This document shows, piece after piece, positions 25,718-34,316 of a DNA stretch of 64,000 nucleotides. Position numbers and translations under genes: made by a program. The stretch is from the NCBI RefSeq assembly GCF_049651205.1, contig NZ_JBASBR010000004.1:62001-126000 (forward strand). Reading direction: 5' to 3'. Each line of letters starts with the position of its first letter. The first letter of the stretch is position 1. The notes beneath the pieces are model-generated. The model was given only the letters and a program-made list of their open reading frames with translations. It had not been told where the DNA came from and did no database searches. Source of the DNA: Castellaniella sp049651205 (GTDB taxonomy: Bacteria > Pseudomonadota > Gammaproteobacteria > Burkholderiales > Burkholderiaceae_B).

Positions 25718-26737
25718 TTAGCCAGAAAACGCAGCAGCCGCCCGCCCAATGCGGTCGTTGACGCCTTGCCAGATGGCATCATCCGGGGGGCGCTGGAGCA
25801 AAATCTGACTGTAGCCTGCCGCGTCGAGCTCGCGCAGCAAGGCGTACAAGCGCCTGGCATACTGGGCCGGATTGGCTGGCACAATCACCCAATCCACCCC
25901 GGCAGGAGCAAGCCCCGGAGCCTCATCCAGCACCACGGCAGCGACACGCTGGCCCGCCCGATGGTGCCGATCCAGCCATGCAGGAAAAGCAGGCAAATCC
26001 AGTAAAACCAGCGGCGTGTAGGGCGCGTAATGCGCCTTCAGAGACCCGGATACCCGTGGCGCCGCTGCATCTGGCAAGGCAGGGAGATCACCCAGTATCT
26101 CAGCCAACTGGTAAATATTGATTTGTCCCGGGCGCAGCAAGGTGGGGCCAACGCCCTTGTCCAGCCGCGAAAGATCAAGAATAGTGGATTCGATCCCGAT
26201 CTGGGAGTCGCCACCTTCAATCACCAGCAAGGCCTGATCATCAAGATCCGGAAACTCCTGGTGCACGTGTTCTGCGCGCGTGGGCGATACATGGCCAAAC
26301 TGATTGGCAGAGGGCGCCGCCACCCCGCCACAGCCATGCGGCTTCAGTGACGCAAAGATGTGCAAAAGCGTTTGTGCCACCGGATGGGCGGGGCATCGCA
26401 AACCGATGCTCTCTTGCCCACCACTGACAGCATCCGGGATATGTGTCGCACGCGGCAGGATCAGTGTCAGGGGCCCGGGCCAAAACGCCGCCATCAACTG
26501 TCTGGCCTGTAGCGGCAACTGGGCCGCCCAATATGCGGGGTCGGTATCGGGCGCCAGATGCACAATCACTGGATGATTGGCCGGCCGCTTTTTGGCCTGG
26601 TAGATGCGCGCCACAGCTTGCGGGTTTTCGGCATCCGCGCCCAGGCCATAGACGGTTTCGGTGGGAAAAGCCACCAGTCGCCCTTGACTAAGCCGGTGGG
26701 CGGCTTCGAGGATCCTGGCCTGGGTAAACTCAGGCAT
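25718..26737 (-). CDS. tsaC: L-threonylcarbamoyladenylate synthase (Sua5-type)
   Basis: Makes threonylcarbamoyl-AMP from threonine, bicarbonate and ATP, the first step of t6A37 tRNA modification. It is a two-domain Sua5 form of 339 residues: YrdC-like domain to about 205 (FPTETVYGLGADA, KKRPANHPVIVH, SIGLRCPAHP, APSANQFGHVSPT, IESTILDL), then a Sua5 C-terminal domain joined through HYAPYTPLVLLD. The ATG at 26737 overlaps the purK end by 8 bases, and the longer open frame inside purK is not used. It is the last gene of the fba-pur operon. TcdA, which acts later on t6A, is also in the window. Confidence 0.94.
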   Translation of the reverse strand: MPEFTQARILEAAHRLSQGRLVAFPTETVYGLGADAENPQAVARIYQAKKRPANHPVIVHLAPDTDPAYWAAQLPLQARQLMAAFWPGPLTLILPRATHIPDAVSGGQESIGLRCPAHPVAQTLLHIFASLKPHGCGGVAAPSANQFGHVSPTRAEHVHQEFPDLDDQALLVIEGGDSQIGIESTILDLSRLDKGVGPTLLRPGQINIYQLAEILGDLPALPDAAAPRVSGSLKAHYAPYTPLVLLDLPAFPAWLDRHHRAGQRVAAVVLDEAPGLAPAGVDWVIVPANPAQYARRLYALLRELDAAGYSQILLQRPPDDAIWQGVNDRIGRAAAAFSG

Positions 26738-27911
26738 CAGGCAAGCCCAGAACCGAGCACACACGCCCAATGCGCGCCCGCAACTGCGACGCCGTGGCTC
26801 CGATGATGTTGATGTGACCCATCTTGCGGCCCAGGCGTGCCTCTGTTTTGGCATACAGGTGCAGGCGGGTGCCAGGGATCTCAAGCACCCCGGCCCAATC
26901 GGGCTCGCGCTGCGCGCCCTGGGCATCAAACCACAGATTACCCAGCAAATTAAGCATGGCTACCGGGCATAGCGTATCGGTAACCCCCAGTGGCAAACCG
27001 GCCATGATGCGGGCCTGCTGCTCGAATTGACTGACGAGACAACCGTCCTGTGTGTAGTGGCCACTGTTGTGTGGCCGGGGCGCGATTTCGTTGGCAATCA
27101 CGGAACCATCCTGCAGGATGAAGAACTCGACGCACAAGATGCCGTGATAATCCAGGTGATCCGCCACGCGCAATGCATACTGGCGCGCCTGATCTGCCAC
27201 AGTTGCCGGCACCGACCCATCCACCACCGAAAGGGCAAGAATGCCATCACGATGGCTGTTGCGCGACGGCGGGTACGTGACAGTGCGGCCATCCAGCCCG
27301 CGGGCCACCACCACCGAAATTTCGTAATCGAGCGGCTGCAAGGCCTCTAGTACGCACGCCACACCTTTAAGGGCCTTGAAGGCAGCATGTGCCTGGGCAC
27401 GTGTTTGCACACGTACCTGACCCTTGCCGTCGTAGCCCAGGCAAGCGGTTTTGAGAATGCCGGGAAACAACGCATCCGGGCAGGTATCAAGATCGGCCAT
27501 CTGCAGCACTGCAGCATGCGGTGCCACGGGTACCTGGGCTGCTTGCAACCAGGATTTTTCGACCGTGCGATCTTGGGCAACCGCCACGGCGTCTCCGGAC
27601 GGCGTGGTACGACAGGACATTGCCAAACGGCGCAGGCTGTCGGCCGGTACGTTTTCAAACTCGGTGGTAATGGCCACACATTGCGCCGCCAGCTGATCGA
27701 GTGCGGCCGCATCATCGTAAGCAGCGCACAGGTGCGCATCGGCCACCATGCCTGCCGGCGAACTCTGCGCAGGATCGAGCACCATCACCCGATACCCCAT
27801 CGCCTGCGCCGACTGGCAAAACATCCGGCCCAATTGGCCACCACCCAGCACACCCAGCCAAGCGCCAGGATTTGCCATCACGTTACGGCTGGCAGCAGCT
27901 TGACCCGCCAT
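26730..27911 (-). CDS. purK: N5-carboxyaminoimidazole ribonucleotide synthase
   Basis: An ATP-grasp enzyme of 393 residues converting AIR, ATP and bicarbonate to N5-CAIR in purine synthesis. GVLGGGQLGRMF (20-31) is the N-terminal nucleotide-binding loop. Further signatures are ITTEFENVPADSL, the central ATP-grasp LKTACLGYDGKGQ, and NEIAPRPHNSGHYT. The start codon overlaps the purE stop by one base (TAATG). It converts the AIR that PurE then uses. Confidence 0.96.
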   Translation of the reverse strand: MAGQAAASRNVMANPGAWLGVLGGGQLGRMFCQSAQAMGYRVMVLDPAQSSPAGMVADAHLCAAYDDAAALDQLAAQCVAITTEFENVPADSLRRLAMSCRTTPSGDAVAVAQDRTVEKSWLQAAQVPVAPHAAVLQMADLDTCPDALFPGILKTACLGYDGKGQVRVQTRAQAHAAFKALKGVACVLEALQPLDYEISVVVARGLDGRTVTYPPSRNSHRDGILALSVVDGSVPATVADQARQYALRVADHLDYHGILCVEFFILQDGSVIANEIAPRPHNSGHYTQDGCLVSQFEQQARIMAGLPLGVTDTLCPVAMLNLLGNLWFDAQGAQREPDWAGVLEIPGTRLHLYAKTEARLGRKMGHINIIGATASQLRARIGRVCSVLGLPDA

Positions 27912-28429
27912 TATGAGACCTCGGGAGGCACAACCATGGCGCGTGCCGTTTGTGTCTGGCGTGCACGAAACTGCTGCAGATGCTGCAGCAGTTTGGCGTC
28001 TGTCATGGCCAGGTTGGCCACCACGTGCAAGGCGGCATTGGCTGCGCCGGATTCACCGATGGCAAAGGTGCCCACGGGCACGCCGCGTGGCATCTGGACG
28101 ATGGACAAGAGGGAATCCTGGCCCCGCAGATAGCGGGATGGCACGGGCACACCAAACACCGGCACGGGCGTGAGTGCTGCCATCATGCCTGGCAAATGTG
28201 CCGCCCCCCCTGCCCCTGCAATGATGGCACGCAGACCACGTGCCAGGGCCTGGGCGCCATAATCAGCCATATCCTGAGGCATGCGGTGGGCAGACACAAC
28301 ACGGGACTCGTAGGGAATCTGGAACTCGTCGAGCACAGCGGCTGCATGCTGCATAACATCCCAGTCGCTGGATGAACCCATGATCAGGCCCACAACCACC
28401 GTATCGACAACAGCAGTTGGCTGTGTCAT
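27911..28429 (-). CDS. purE: N5-carboxyaminoimidazole ribonucleotide mutase
   Basis: Converts N5-CAIR to CAIR. It has 172 residues with MGSSSDWDVMQHA near the N terminus, SAHRMPQDM (the catalytic histidine loop) and GAGGAAHLPGMMA. An ATGA overlap with the purC stop and a one-base overlap with purK indicate translational coupling. The C-terminal tail is slightly longer than the usual 160 residues. Confidence 0.97.
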   Translation of the reverse strand: MTQPTAVVDTVVVGLIMGSSSDWDVMQHAAAVLDEFQIPYESRVVSAHRMPQDMADYGAQALARGLRAIIAGAGGAAHLPGMMAALTPVPVFGVPVPSRYLRGQDSLLSIVQMPRGVPVGTFAIGESGAANAALHVVANLAMTDAKLLQHLQQFRARQTQTARAMVVPPEVS

Positions 28430-29313
28430 TGAGCCCCCTGTATCAGGCGTGTCTGCGCCTCGAGATATTTTTCGGCGGTGCGTTCGAGCACCTCGGCCGG
28501 CAAGCGCGGCGCCGGCGGGGTTTTATCCCACGGCTGGGTTTCCAGCCAGTCGCGGACATACTGCTTGTCGAATGACGGTGGGCTGATACCCACCGCGTAG
28601 CCATCCGCAGGCCAAAAGCGCGAAGAATCCGGCGTCAGGACTTCGTCCATGAGATGCAAGGTGCCTTGCTCATCCAGGCCGAACTCAAACTTGGTGTCGG
28701 CAATGAGAATGCCTTGCCGGGCAGCATAGGCAGCAGCTTCGGTGTACAACGCCAGAGTGACACGCCGGATTTCGGCGGCCAGCTCTGCCCCGACCTGAGC
28801 CACGACATAGGCAAAATCCACGTTTTCGTCGTGGTGGCCAAACTCGGCCTTGGCCGCCGGCGTGAAAATGGGTTCTGGCAGCTTGTCGGCCTGGCGCAGC
28901 CCGGCGGGCAACTGCACACCGCACACGGCACCACTGGCCTGATAGTCTTTCCAGCCAGATCCAATCAGGTAGCCACGCGCCACCGCCTCTACGAGGATGG
29001 GATCAAGCCGCTTGACCACCATGGCACGCCCCGCCACCTGGCTGCGCTCGTCGGGGGCAACGACATCTTCGGGGGCAATCCCCGTGAGATGCGTGGGAAT
29101 CAGATGACCCAAGCGCTTGAGCCAGAACTCGGTGAGCGCCGTCAGCACGCACCCCTTGCCGGGGATGGGGTCATCGAGAATCACATCGAAGGCCGAGATC
29201 CGGTCTGTGGCGACGATCAGGAGTTTGTCTTCGCCCACGGCATACATGTCGCGGACCTTGCCGCGCCCCAGCAGGGGCAGCGACTGTATAGTGGATTGGA
29301 GCAAGGCCTTCAT
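28426..29313 (-). CDS. purC: SAICAR synthetase
   Basis: Phosphoribosylaminoimidazole-succinocarboxamide synthase of 295 residues, the long form common in betaproteobacteria. LLGRGKVRDMYAVGEDKLLIV (14-34) is the ATP-binding start. RISAFDVIL, GSGWKDYQ and DTKFEFGLD are the other conserved pieces. It begins 6 bases after fba ends, so glycolytic fba and the purine genes share a transcript. Confidence 0.97.
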   Translation of the reverse strand: MKALLQSTIQSLPLLGRGKVRDMYAVGEDKLLIVATDRISAFDVILDDPIPGKGCVLTALTEFWLKRLGHLIPTHLTGIAPEDVVAPDERSQVAGRAMVVKRLDPILVEAVARGYLIGSGWKDYQASGAVCGVQLPAGLRQADKLPEPIFTPAAKAEFGHHDENVDFAYVVAQVGAELAAEIRRVTLALYTEAAAYAARQGILIADTKFEFGLDEQGTLHLMDEVLTPDSSRFWPADGYAVGISPPSFDKQYVRDWLETQPWDKTPPAPRLPAEVLERTAEKYLEAQTRLIQGAQ

Positions 29314-29319
29314 GTGGGT

Positions 29320-30384
29320 TTATTTCACCAATTGCTTGAGATCACCGGCGGCATAGCGGGCAGCCATGTCGGACAGCGGAATGGCTTTGATCTTGGATGC
29401 ATGGCCAGCCGTGCCAAATTGCTCGTAGCGGGCAAGGCAAACCTTTTTAGCGGCTTCACGTGCAGGCTTGAGGTATTCGCGCGGGTCGAATTTGGCTGGA
29501 TTCTCGGCCATGAAACGGCGGATGGCACCTGTCATGGCCAAGCGGATATCGGTATCGATATTGACCTTGCGCACACCAAACTTGATGGCTTCTTGAAGTT
29601 CTTCGACCGGCACGCCGTAGGTTTCTTTCATGTCGCCACCGAACTGGCGAATCTCGGCCAGAAGCTCTTGAGGCACGCTGGAGCTGCCATGCATCACCAA
29701 GTGCGTATTGGGCAGGCGGGCGTGGATTTCTTTGATGCGTTGCACCGAGAGGATGTCGCCCGTGGGCTTGCGCGTAAATTTATAGGCGCCATGGCTGGTG
29801 CCCACGGCAATGGCCAGCGCATCCAGCTGGGTTTGCTGGACAAAATCAGCGGCCTGTTCGGGGTCGGTGAGCAACTGTTCGCGCGTCATGGTGCCTTCGG
29901 CGCCGTGCCCGTCTTCTTTGTCGCCTTTCATGGTTTCAAGGGAGCCCAGGCAGCCAAGCTCGCCTTCGACGGTAACACCCAGCTTGTGCGCCATCTGTAC
30001 CACCCGACGCGTCACGTCCAGGTTGTACTCGTACGACGAAATGGACTTGCCATCCGACATCAGGGAGCCGTCCATCATGACGCTGGAAAAGCCCAGATCG
30101 ATGGCACCCTGGCACACATCGGGCGACTGCCCGTGGTCTTGGTGCATCACCACCGGAATATGCGGGTAGGTTTCGACGGCGGCTTGAATCAGGTATTTGA
30201 GAAAGCCTTCGCCGGCATATTTGCGAGCACCTGCAGAGGCCTGCATGATCACCGGGCTGTCTGTCTGGGCCGCGGCTTCCATGATGGCCTGGACTTGCTC
30301 CAGGTTATTGACGTTAAAGGCAGGAATCCCGTAGCCGTGCTCGGCTGCGTGATCCAGGAGTTGACGCATGGAAACCAGGGCCAT
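29320..30384 (-). CDS. fba: Class II fructose-bisphosphate aldolase
   Basis: A zinc-dependent aldolase of 354 residues that splits fructose-1,6-bisphosphate in glycolysis or makes it in gluconeogenesis. PVVMHQDHGQSPDVCQGAID carries a metal-ligand histidine, MMDGS and VEGELGCLGSLE follow, and MHGSSSVPQE and KVNIDTDIRLAMTGAIR are the phosphate and catalytic segments. ATG at 30384 has GGAGGT 6 bases upstream. It heads the fba-purC-purE-purK-tsaC set. Confidence 0.96.
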   Translation of the reverse strand: MALVSMRQLLDHAAEHGYGIPAFNVNNLEQVQAIMEAAAQTDSPVIMQASAGARKYAGEGFLKYLIQAAVETYPHIPVVMHQDHGQSPDVCQGAIDLGFSSVMMDGSLMSDGKSISSYEYNLDVTRRVVQMAHKLGVTVEGELGCLGSLETMKGDKEDGHGAEGTMTREQLLTDPEQAADFVQQTQLDALAIAVGTSHGAYKFTRKPTGDILSVQRIKEIHARLPNTHLVMHGSSSVPQELLAEIRQFGGDMKETYGVPVEELQEAIKFGVRKVNIDTDIRLAMTGAIRRFMAENPAKFDPREYLKPAREAAKKVCLARYEQFGTAGHASKIKAIPLSDMAARYAAGDLKQLVK

Positions 30385-30454
30385 GACTGGACCTCCAGGT
30401 AAAAGGGTGTGAAAAAAGAAATCGGATTGCCCAGATTTTAAGGCGGAACGGGAT

Positions 30455-31096
30455 TTACTGCTGGTTGCCGTCTGTTGCCCGACGTGCCGATTTCGGCCGA
30501 AAGGATTTCACGATCCCGGGATGGGTCTCGATATACGGCCCACCGATCAAGTCCAGGCAATAGGGCACGGCGGCAAACACCCCCGCCACTTGCACCGCCC
30601 CCGATGCATCGCGCAGGCCCTCAAGGGTTTCGCGAATGGCTTTTGGCTGGCCAGGCAAATTGATGATCAGGGCCGCGTGATCAGCACTTTCGCGGATGAC
30701 CGCGACCTGGCGCGACAAAATGGCCGTAGGTACAAACTTGAGACTGACCTGGCGCATTTGCTCGGCAAACCCGGGCATCTCGCGGCTGGCCACATCGAGC
30801 GTGGCCTCAGGGGTCACATCCCGGCGCGCCGGCCCCGTCCCGCCCGTGGTCAGCACCAGATCGCACCGGGCTTCGTCCACCAGCTCGCGCAGCGTGGCGG
30901 CAATACCGTCGCGCTCGTCGGGAATCAGGCGCGACACAATCTGCGGCGCGTGAGTCAGCACCTGGCCAAGCCACTCGGTGAGCGCCGGGATGCCTTGATC
31001 CTGATACACACCCGAAGAAGCACGATCAGACACCGACACCAGACCCACAATCAGATCATCCGGATGACGGCGTTGCAAGGGAAAGGACTGAGACAT
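30455..31096 (-). CDS. mogA: Molybdopterin adenylyltransferase
   Basis: A 213-residue MogA/MoaB-fold protein that adenylates molybdopterin before molybdate insertion. IVGLVSVSDRASSGVY opens the fold; LTTGGTGPARRDVTPEAT is the active-site loop; INLPGQPKAIRETLEGL is the C-terminal signature. It is divergent from modE, with a 67-base shared upstream region, so molybdate uptake, regulation and cofactor synthesis are clustered. The C terminus is somewhat longer than in E. coli MogA (195 residues). Confidence 0.92.
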   Translation of the reverse strand: MSQSFPLQRRHPDDLIVGLVSVSDRASSGVYQDQGIPALTEWLGQVLTHAPQIVSRLIPDERDGIAATLRELVDEARCDLVLTTGGTGPARRDVTPEATLDVASREMPGFAEQMRQVSLKFVPTAILSRQVAVIRESADHAALIINLPGQPKAIRETLEGLRDASGAVQVAGVFAAVPYCLDLIGGPYIETHPGIVKSFRPKSARRATDGNQQ

Positions 31097-31137
31097 GAGA
31101 TTGGCACCAGAACAGCAATAAATGGGGATATTTTAGG

Positions 31138-31154
31138 GTACCTTGTACAGGTAC
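31138..31154. promoter_or_regulatory. Inverted repeat in the mogA-modE divergent region
   Basis: Six-base perfect arms GTACCT (31138-31143) and AGGTAC (31149-31154) flank TGTAC, ending 9 bases before the modE ATG. This position would allow repression of modE, but the sequence does not match the ModE box seen before modA, so the binding factor is unknown. It may be fortuitous. Confidence 0.35.
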
Positions 31155-31163
31155 ACTGCGAGT

Positions 31164-32000
31164 ATGCACGACACCCCACCCTCTCCCGAACTCAGCGCCA
31201 CCTTCAGCTTACGCAACGGCGATCAAAGCTGGGGATCCGAGCGTCGCATGGCCCTGCTGGCGGCGATTGGCACTGAAGGCTCCATCAGCGCAGCAGCCCG
31301 CAAGATCGGCCTGAGCTACAAGGCCGCCTGGGATGCAGTGGATATCATGAACAGTGTGTCGGGCGACGTGCTGGTTGAGCGCGTCACGGGTGGCAAGCGC
31401 GGAGGGGGTGCACAACTCACCCCCCGGGCCCAAAAGCTGCTTGCCTGGTACCAGGCCGTACAGGCAGAGCACCAACGTTTCATGGATGTGCTGTCACGAT
31501 TTGGCCCCGACAGCGTGCGCCATATGGATCTTTTGCACAGCATGGCGCTGCAGACTTCGGCCCGCAACCGCTTCGAGGGCCATGTCAAAGCCATTTTCCG
31601 GCAAGGCGTCAACGATGTAATCGAGCTCGAAATCGCGCCCTCTGTGGTGCTGAAAGCCACCCTCACACATGCCAGCACCGGGCGTCTGGCCTTACGCACC
31701 GGCAGACGCGCCCTGGCCTTCATCAAAGCCCAGGCGGTTACCATCACACCGCTTGCAGACACCCCACCCACGCTGGCGGCAGACACCACCACGCGGTGGC
31801 TGGGCCATCTGATCCACACCGAGGCAGACCCCACCCTGCGGGAAATCACACTGGAAATCACCCCGGGCATCCAGGTTACGGGGCTGGCTGCCGCCTCCGC
31901 GGCTACTCAAGGTTTGCCTGCTTCTGCGCCATTGCCATCGGGCAGCCAGGCCCAGGCCCTGTTTCAGGCCGGCGACGTGTTGTTGGGCACGCTCGACTGA
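31164..32000 (+). CDS. modE: Molybdate-responsive transcriptional regulator ModE
   Basis: A 278-residue regulator: N-terminal winged helix-turn-helix (GTEGSISAAARKIGLSYKAAW, about 36-56; a following Arg/Gly-rich wing VTGGKRGGGAQL), a first MOP/TOBE domain beginning SARNRFEGHVKAIF, and a second, more diverged MOP domain ending QALFQAGDVLLGTLD. It binds molybdate and represses the transport operon. The ATG at 31164 is used; an upstream TTG in frame adds only seven residues. A clear ModE-type operator lies upstream of modA at 34264-34287. Confidence 0.94.
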   Translation: MHDTPPSPELSATFSLRNGDQSWGSERRMALLAAIGTEGSISAAARKIGLSYKAAWDAVDIMNSVSGDVLVERVTGGKRGGGAQLTPRAQKLLAWYQAVQAEHQRFMDVLSRFGPDSVRHMDLLHSMALQTSARNRFEGHVKAIFRQGVNDVIELEIAPSVVLKATLTHASTGRLALRTGRRALAFIKAQAVTITPLADTPPTLAADTTTRWLGHLIHTEADPTLREITLEITPGIQVTGLAAASAATQGLPASAPLPSGSQAQALFQAGDVLLGTLD

Positions 32001-32030
32001 TCATCGACCAAACGGCTGGTTCCTTACGGC

Positions 32031-32738
32031 TCAGGAAGCAGCAGGCAAGACCGGCGATGTGCCCACGACAGCACCGTGCTCAATACGAAACACCTGATCG
32101 GCCAGGGCATCAACATCTGCCTGATCATGCGTAATCAGGATGGTGGGGATACCAATATCTCGCTGCAATTGGGCCAGCTCGCGGCGCATCTGCACCCGCA
32201 AACCCATATCCAGGGCAGACAAGGGCTCATCCAGCAGCAACAGGCTGGGGCCGGTTGCCAGCGTACGGGCCAGGGCCACGCGCTGGCGCTGCCCGCCTGA
32301 CAACTGGCCGGGATACCGGTCAAGCAGATGCCCCAACTGAAACGCCTGCACCCAGCGCTGTGCCTGCGCGGGCAGCACCCGTACACGCCCCCAGGGCCGG
32401 GCTGGCCAGTTGCGCCAGCCGGTACGCAGTCCAAACGCGATGTTCTGGCAGACCGTGAGATGAGGGAACAGCGCGTAATCCTGAAACAGATAGCCTAGAT
32501 GACGTTGCGGCGGGGGCACATTGATATGCGTCGCATGATCAAACAACACACGGCCATCCACCACAATGCGGCCCTCATCGGGGCGCAGCAGGCCTGCAAT
32601 GGCCTGCATGGTCAGGCTCTTGCCCGCGCCCGACGGGCCAAACAGGGCTACACGACGCGCATCGGTGTGCCAGGCTGGTTGCAATAAAAACCCATCGGCG
32701 CCACCCACCTGGCAGCGCAACGCCACAGACAGGCTCAT
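32031..32738 (-). CDS. modC: Molybdate ABC transporter ATP-binding protein (short form)
   Basis: An ATPase of 235 residues with Walker A GPSGAGKS, Q-loop YLFQDYALFPHL, signature LSGGQRQRVALARTL, Walker B LLLLDEPLSALD and the switch histidine in ITHDQ. The C-terminal TOBE domain of E. coli ModC (352 residues) is absent. The ATG at 32738 overlaps the modB stop (ATGA), with AGGAGAT about 5 bases upstream. A longer frame that would read into modB is rejected. Confidence 0.94.
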   Translation of the reverse strand: MSLSVALRCQVGGADGFLLQPAWHTDARRVALFGPSGAGKSLTMQAIAGLLRPDEGRIVVDGRVLFDHATHINVPPPQRHLGYLFQDYALFPHLTVCQNIAFGLRTGWRNWPARPWGRVRVLPAQAQRWVQAFQLGHLLDRYPGQLSGGQRQRVALARTLATGPSLLLLDEPLSALDMGLRVQMRRELAQLQRDIGIPTILITHDQADVDALADQVFRIEHGAVVGTSPVLPAAS

Positions 32739-33421
32739 GCGGATCTCCTGCCCGGATGGCGACGCCCACTGGGCACCAGCCACGCCGCCAGGCACAGCAC
32801 CACTACACAAGTCACCGAAGTGACCAGCACCAGGATATTGGCGGCGTCATCGTTGCCTGCCTGCACAGCCTCGTAGATGGCGATAGAGAGCGTTTGCGTT
32901 TTTCCAGGGATGTTTCCGGCGATCATCAAGGTGGCACCAAATTCGCCCAACGCACGGGCAAAGGCCAGCAACACCCCGGCCAAAATGCCCCGTGCCGCCA
33001 AGGGCAGGCTGACCCTAAAAAAGACCGCAGCCGGCGACAAGCCCAGCACGGCAGCCGCTTGCTCCAGCCGGGCATCGACCTCCAGAAAGGCTGCGCGTGC
33101 AGCCTTTAGCACCAGAGGAAACGCCACCAATGCGGCAGCAATCACGGCCCCTTGCCAGGTAAAGACCAGGCTGATGCCATGCGATTGCAGCCAGCCACCC
33201 AACCAGCCACGCCGGCCCAGCAGCACCAGCAAATAATATCCAATGACCGTGGGCGGCAGCACCATGGGCAAAGTGAGCAGCGCATCCACCACATCGCTCC
33301 AGCGGGACGGCCAGCGCGACAGGCCGTAGGCCACCGCAATCCCGGCCACGGTAGCCACTACGGTGGCCCAGCCGGCCACCTTCAGCGATAAAAGAAGGGG
33401 TACCCAGAGATCCGTATTCAT
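32735..33421 (-). CDS. modB: Molybdate ABC transporter permease
   Basis: An inner-membrane permease of 228 residues with five or six membrane helices. The EAA loop is EQAAAVLGLSPAAVFFRVSLP, followed by ARALGEFGATLMIAGNIPGKT, which is characteristic of ModB. It lies 57 bases after modA and overlaps modC by 4 bases. Confidence 0.96.
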   Translation of the reverse strand: MNTDLWVPLLLSLKVAGWATVVATVAGIAVAYGLSRWPSRWSDVVDALLTLPMVLPPTVIGYYLLVLLGRRGWLGGWLQSHGISLVFTWQGAVIAAALVAFPLVLKAARAAFLEVDARLEQAAAVLGLSPAAVFFRVSLPLAARGILAGVLLAFARALGEFGATLMIAGNIPGKTQTLSIAIYEAVQAGNDDAANILVLVTSVTCVVVLCLAAWLVPSGRRHPGRRSA

Positions 33422-33478
33422 AACCGCATCCGGTCATCATCCATGCACACTGCCGACATATGCCTCTGCCCCAACTAC

Positions 33479-34228
33479 TTAGGGCCTGGAGAAGCCATAC
33501 TGGGCCAACACGGCCTGCCCCGTATCGGACAGCACAAACTGCAGAAAGCTTTCGGCCTTGGCCGCGCGATCAGGGCGCTGCACCAGGGCAATGGGATACA
33601 CCACTGGCACGGGCGTCTGCACGGTCTGAACCACCTTTACCTTGTCTTTCATGATTGCCGCATCCGTGGCAAACACAAAGCCGGCATCCACTTCGCCACG
33701 TTCGACGTAGCTCAGTACCTGGCGCACATTTTGCCCAAGAATCTCGTGGGCCCGAACGCTATCCCACAGCCCTGCTTTTTGCAGTGCAGCCTGGGTATAC
33801 CGGCCCACTGGCACCGAGGCCGGGTTGCCCAATGCAATGCGATGAATATTTGTGCCGGCCAGACCCTGCAACGAGGTAACGCCTGCAGGATTATCGCGTG
33901 GCACCACCAACACCAGCTGGTTGCGTACAAAATCAGTGCGGGAAGCCGGGTCAATCGCCTTGCCCCGGGCCGCTTTGTCCATGGCCTTTTGATCCGCGGA
34001 GGCAAAGACATCCGCAGGGGCGCCCTCGAGAATTTGGCGTAGCACCACGTCAGACGCACCAAAGCTGGTGCGCACAACCGTATTCGGATGGGCGGCCTGA
34101 TACTGCGCTGCCAAAGCAGTGAAGGCCTGTGTAAGGCTCGATGCTGCCGACACCAGAATTTCATCCGCCATGGCGGGCGGCAAAAAGGCGGACAGCACCC
34201 CTGCGAGGACAAGACGGCGGCACCACAT
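33479..34228 (-). CDS. modA: Molybdate-binding periplasmic protein
   Basis: A 249-residue solute-binding protein with a signal peptide (1-21, cleaved after AMA). VSAASSLTQAF is the first oxyanion-binding loop; further family pieces are SFGASDVVLRQILEGAPADVFASAD, ALGNPASVPVGRY and the DAGFVFATDA strand. It captures molybdate or tungstate for ModBC. It is the first gene of modABC, with a ModE operator about 36 bases upstream of its ATG. Confidence 0.96.
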   Translation of the reverse strand: MWCRRLVLAGVLSAFLPPAMADEILVSAASSLTQAFTALAAQYQAAHPNTVVRTSFGASDVVLRQILEGAPADVFASADQKAMDKAARGKAIDPASRTDFVRNQLVLVVPRDNPAGVTSLQGLAGTNIHRIALGNPASVPVGRYTQAALQKAGLWDSVRAHEILGQNVRQVLSYVERGEVDAGFVFATDAAIMKDKVKVVQTVQTPVPVVYPIALVQRPDRAAKAESFLQFVLSDTGQAVLAQYGFSRP

Positions 34229-34263
34229 GAGCGCACTTCCCAGGTTTCAGCAACGCTGGCTAT

Positions 34264-34287
34264 CGTAATATATATAGGTATATTACG
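34264..34287. promoter_or_regulatory. ModE operator upstream of modABC
   Basis: Nine-base perfect arms CGTAATATA (34264-34272) and TATATTACG (34279-34287) with a 6-base spacer match the architecture of the known ModE box (CGnTATATA-N6-TATATAnCG). It lies between modA (minus) and xerD (plus), so repression by molybdate-bound ModE is expected for modABC. The xerD ATG is only 30 bases away, so xerD could be affected too. Confidence 0.88.
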
Positions 34288-34316
34288 CAATGAGCCGCTG
34301 AAGCGGGTCAGGTAGA

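Noticed and set aside
28654..30402. A 582-codon open frame on the plus strand opposite purC and fba
   Set aside because: It lies wholly antisense to two conserved enzymes in strong codon bias and its translation has no recognisable family features; open antisense frames are expected in GC-rich DNA.
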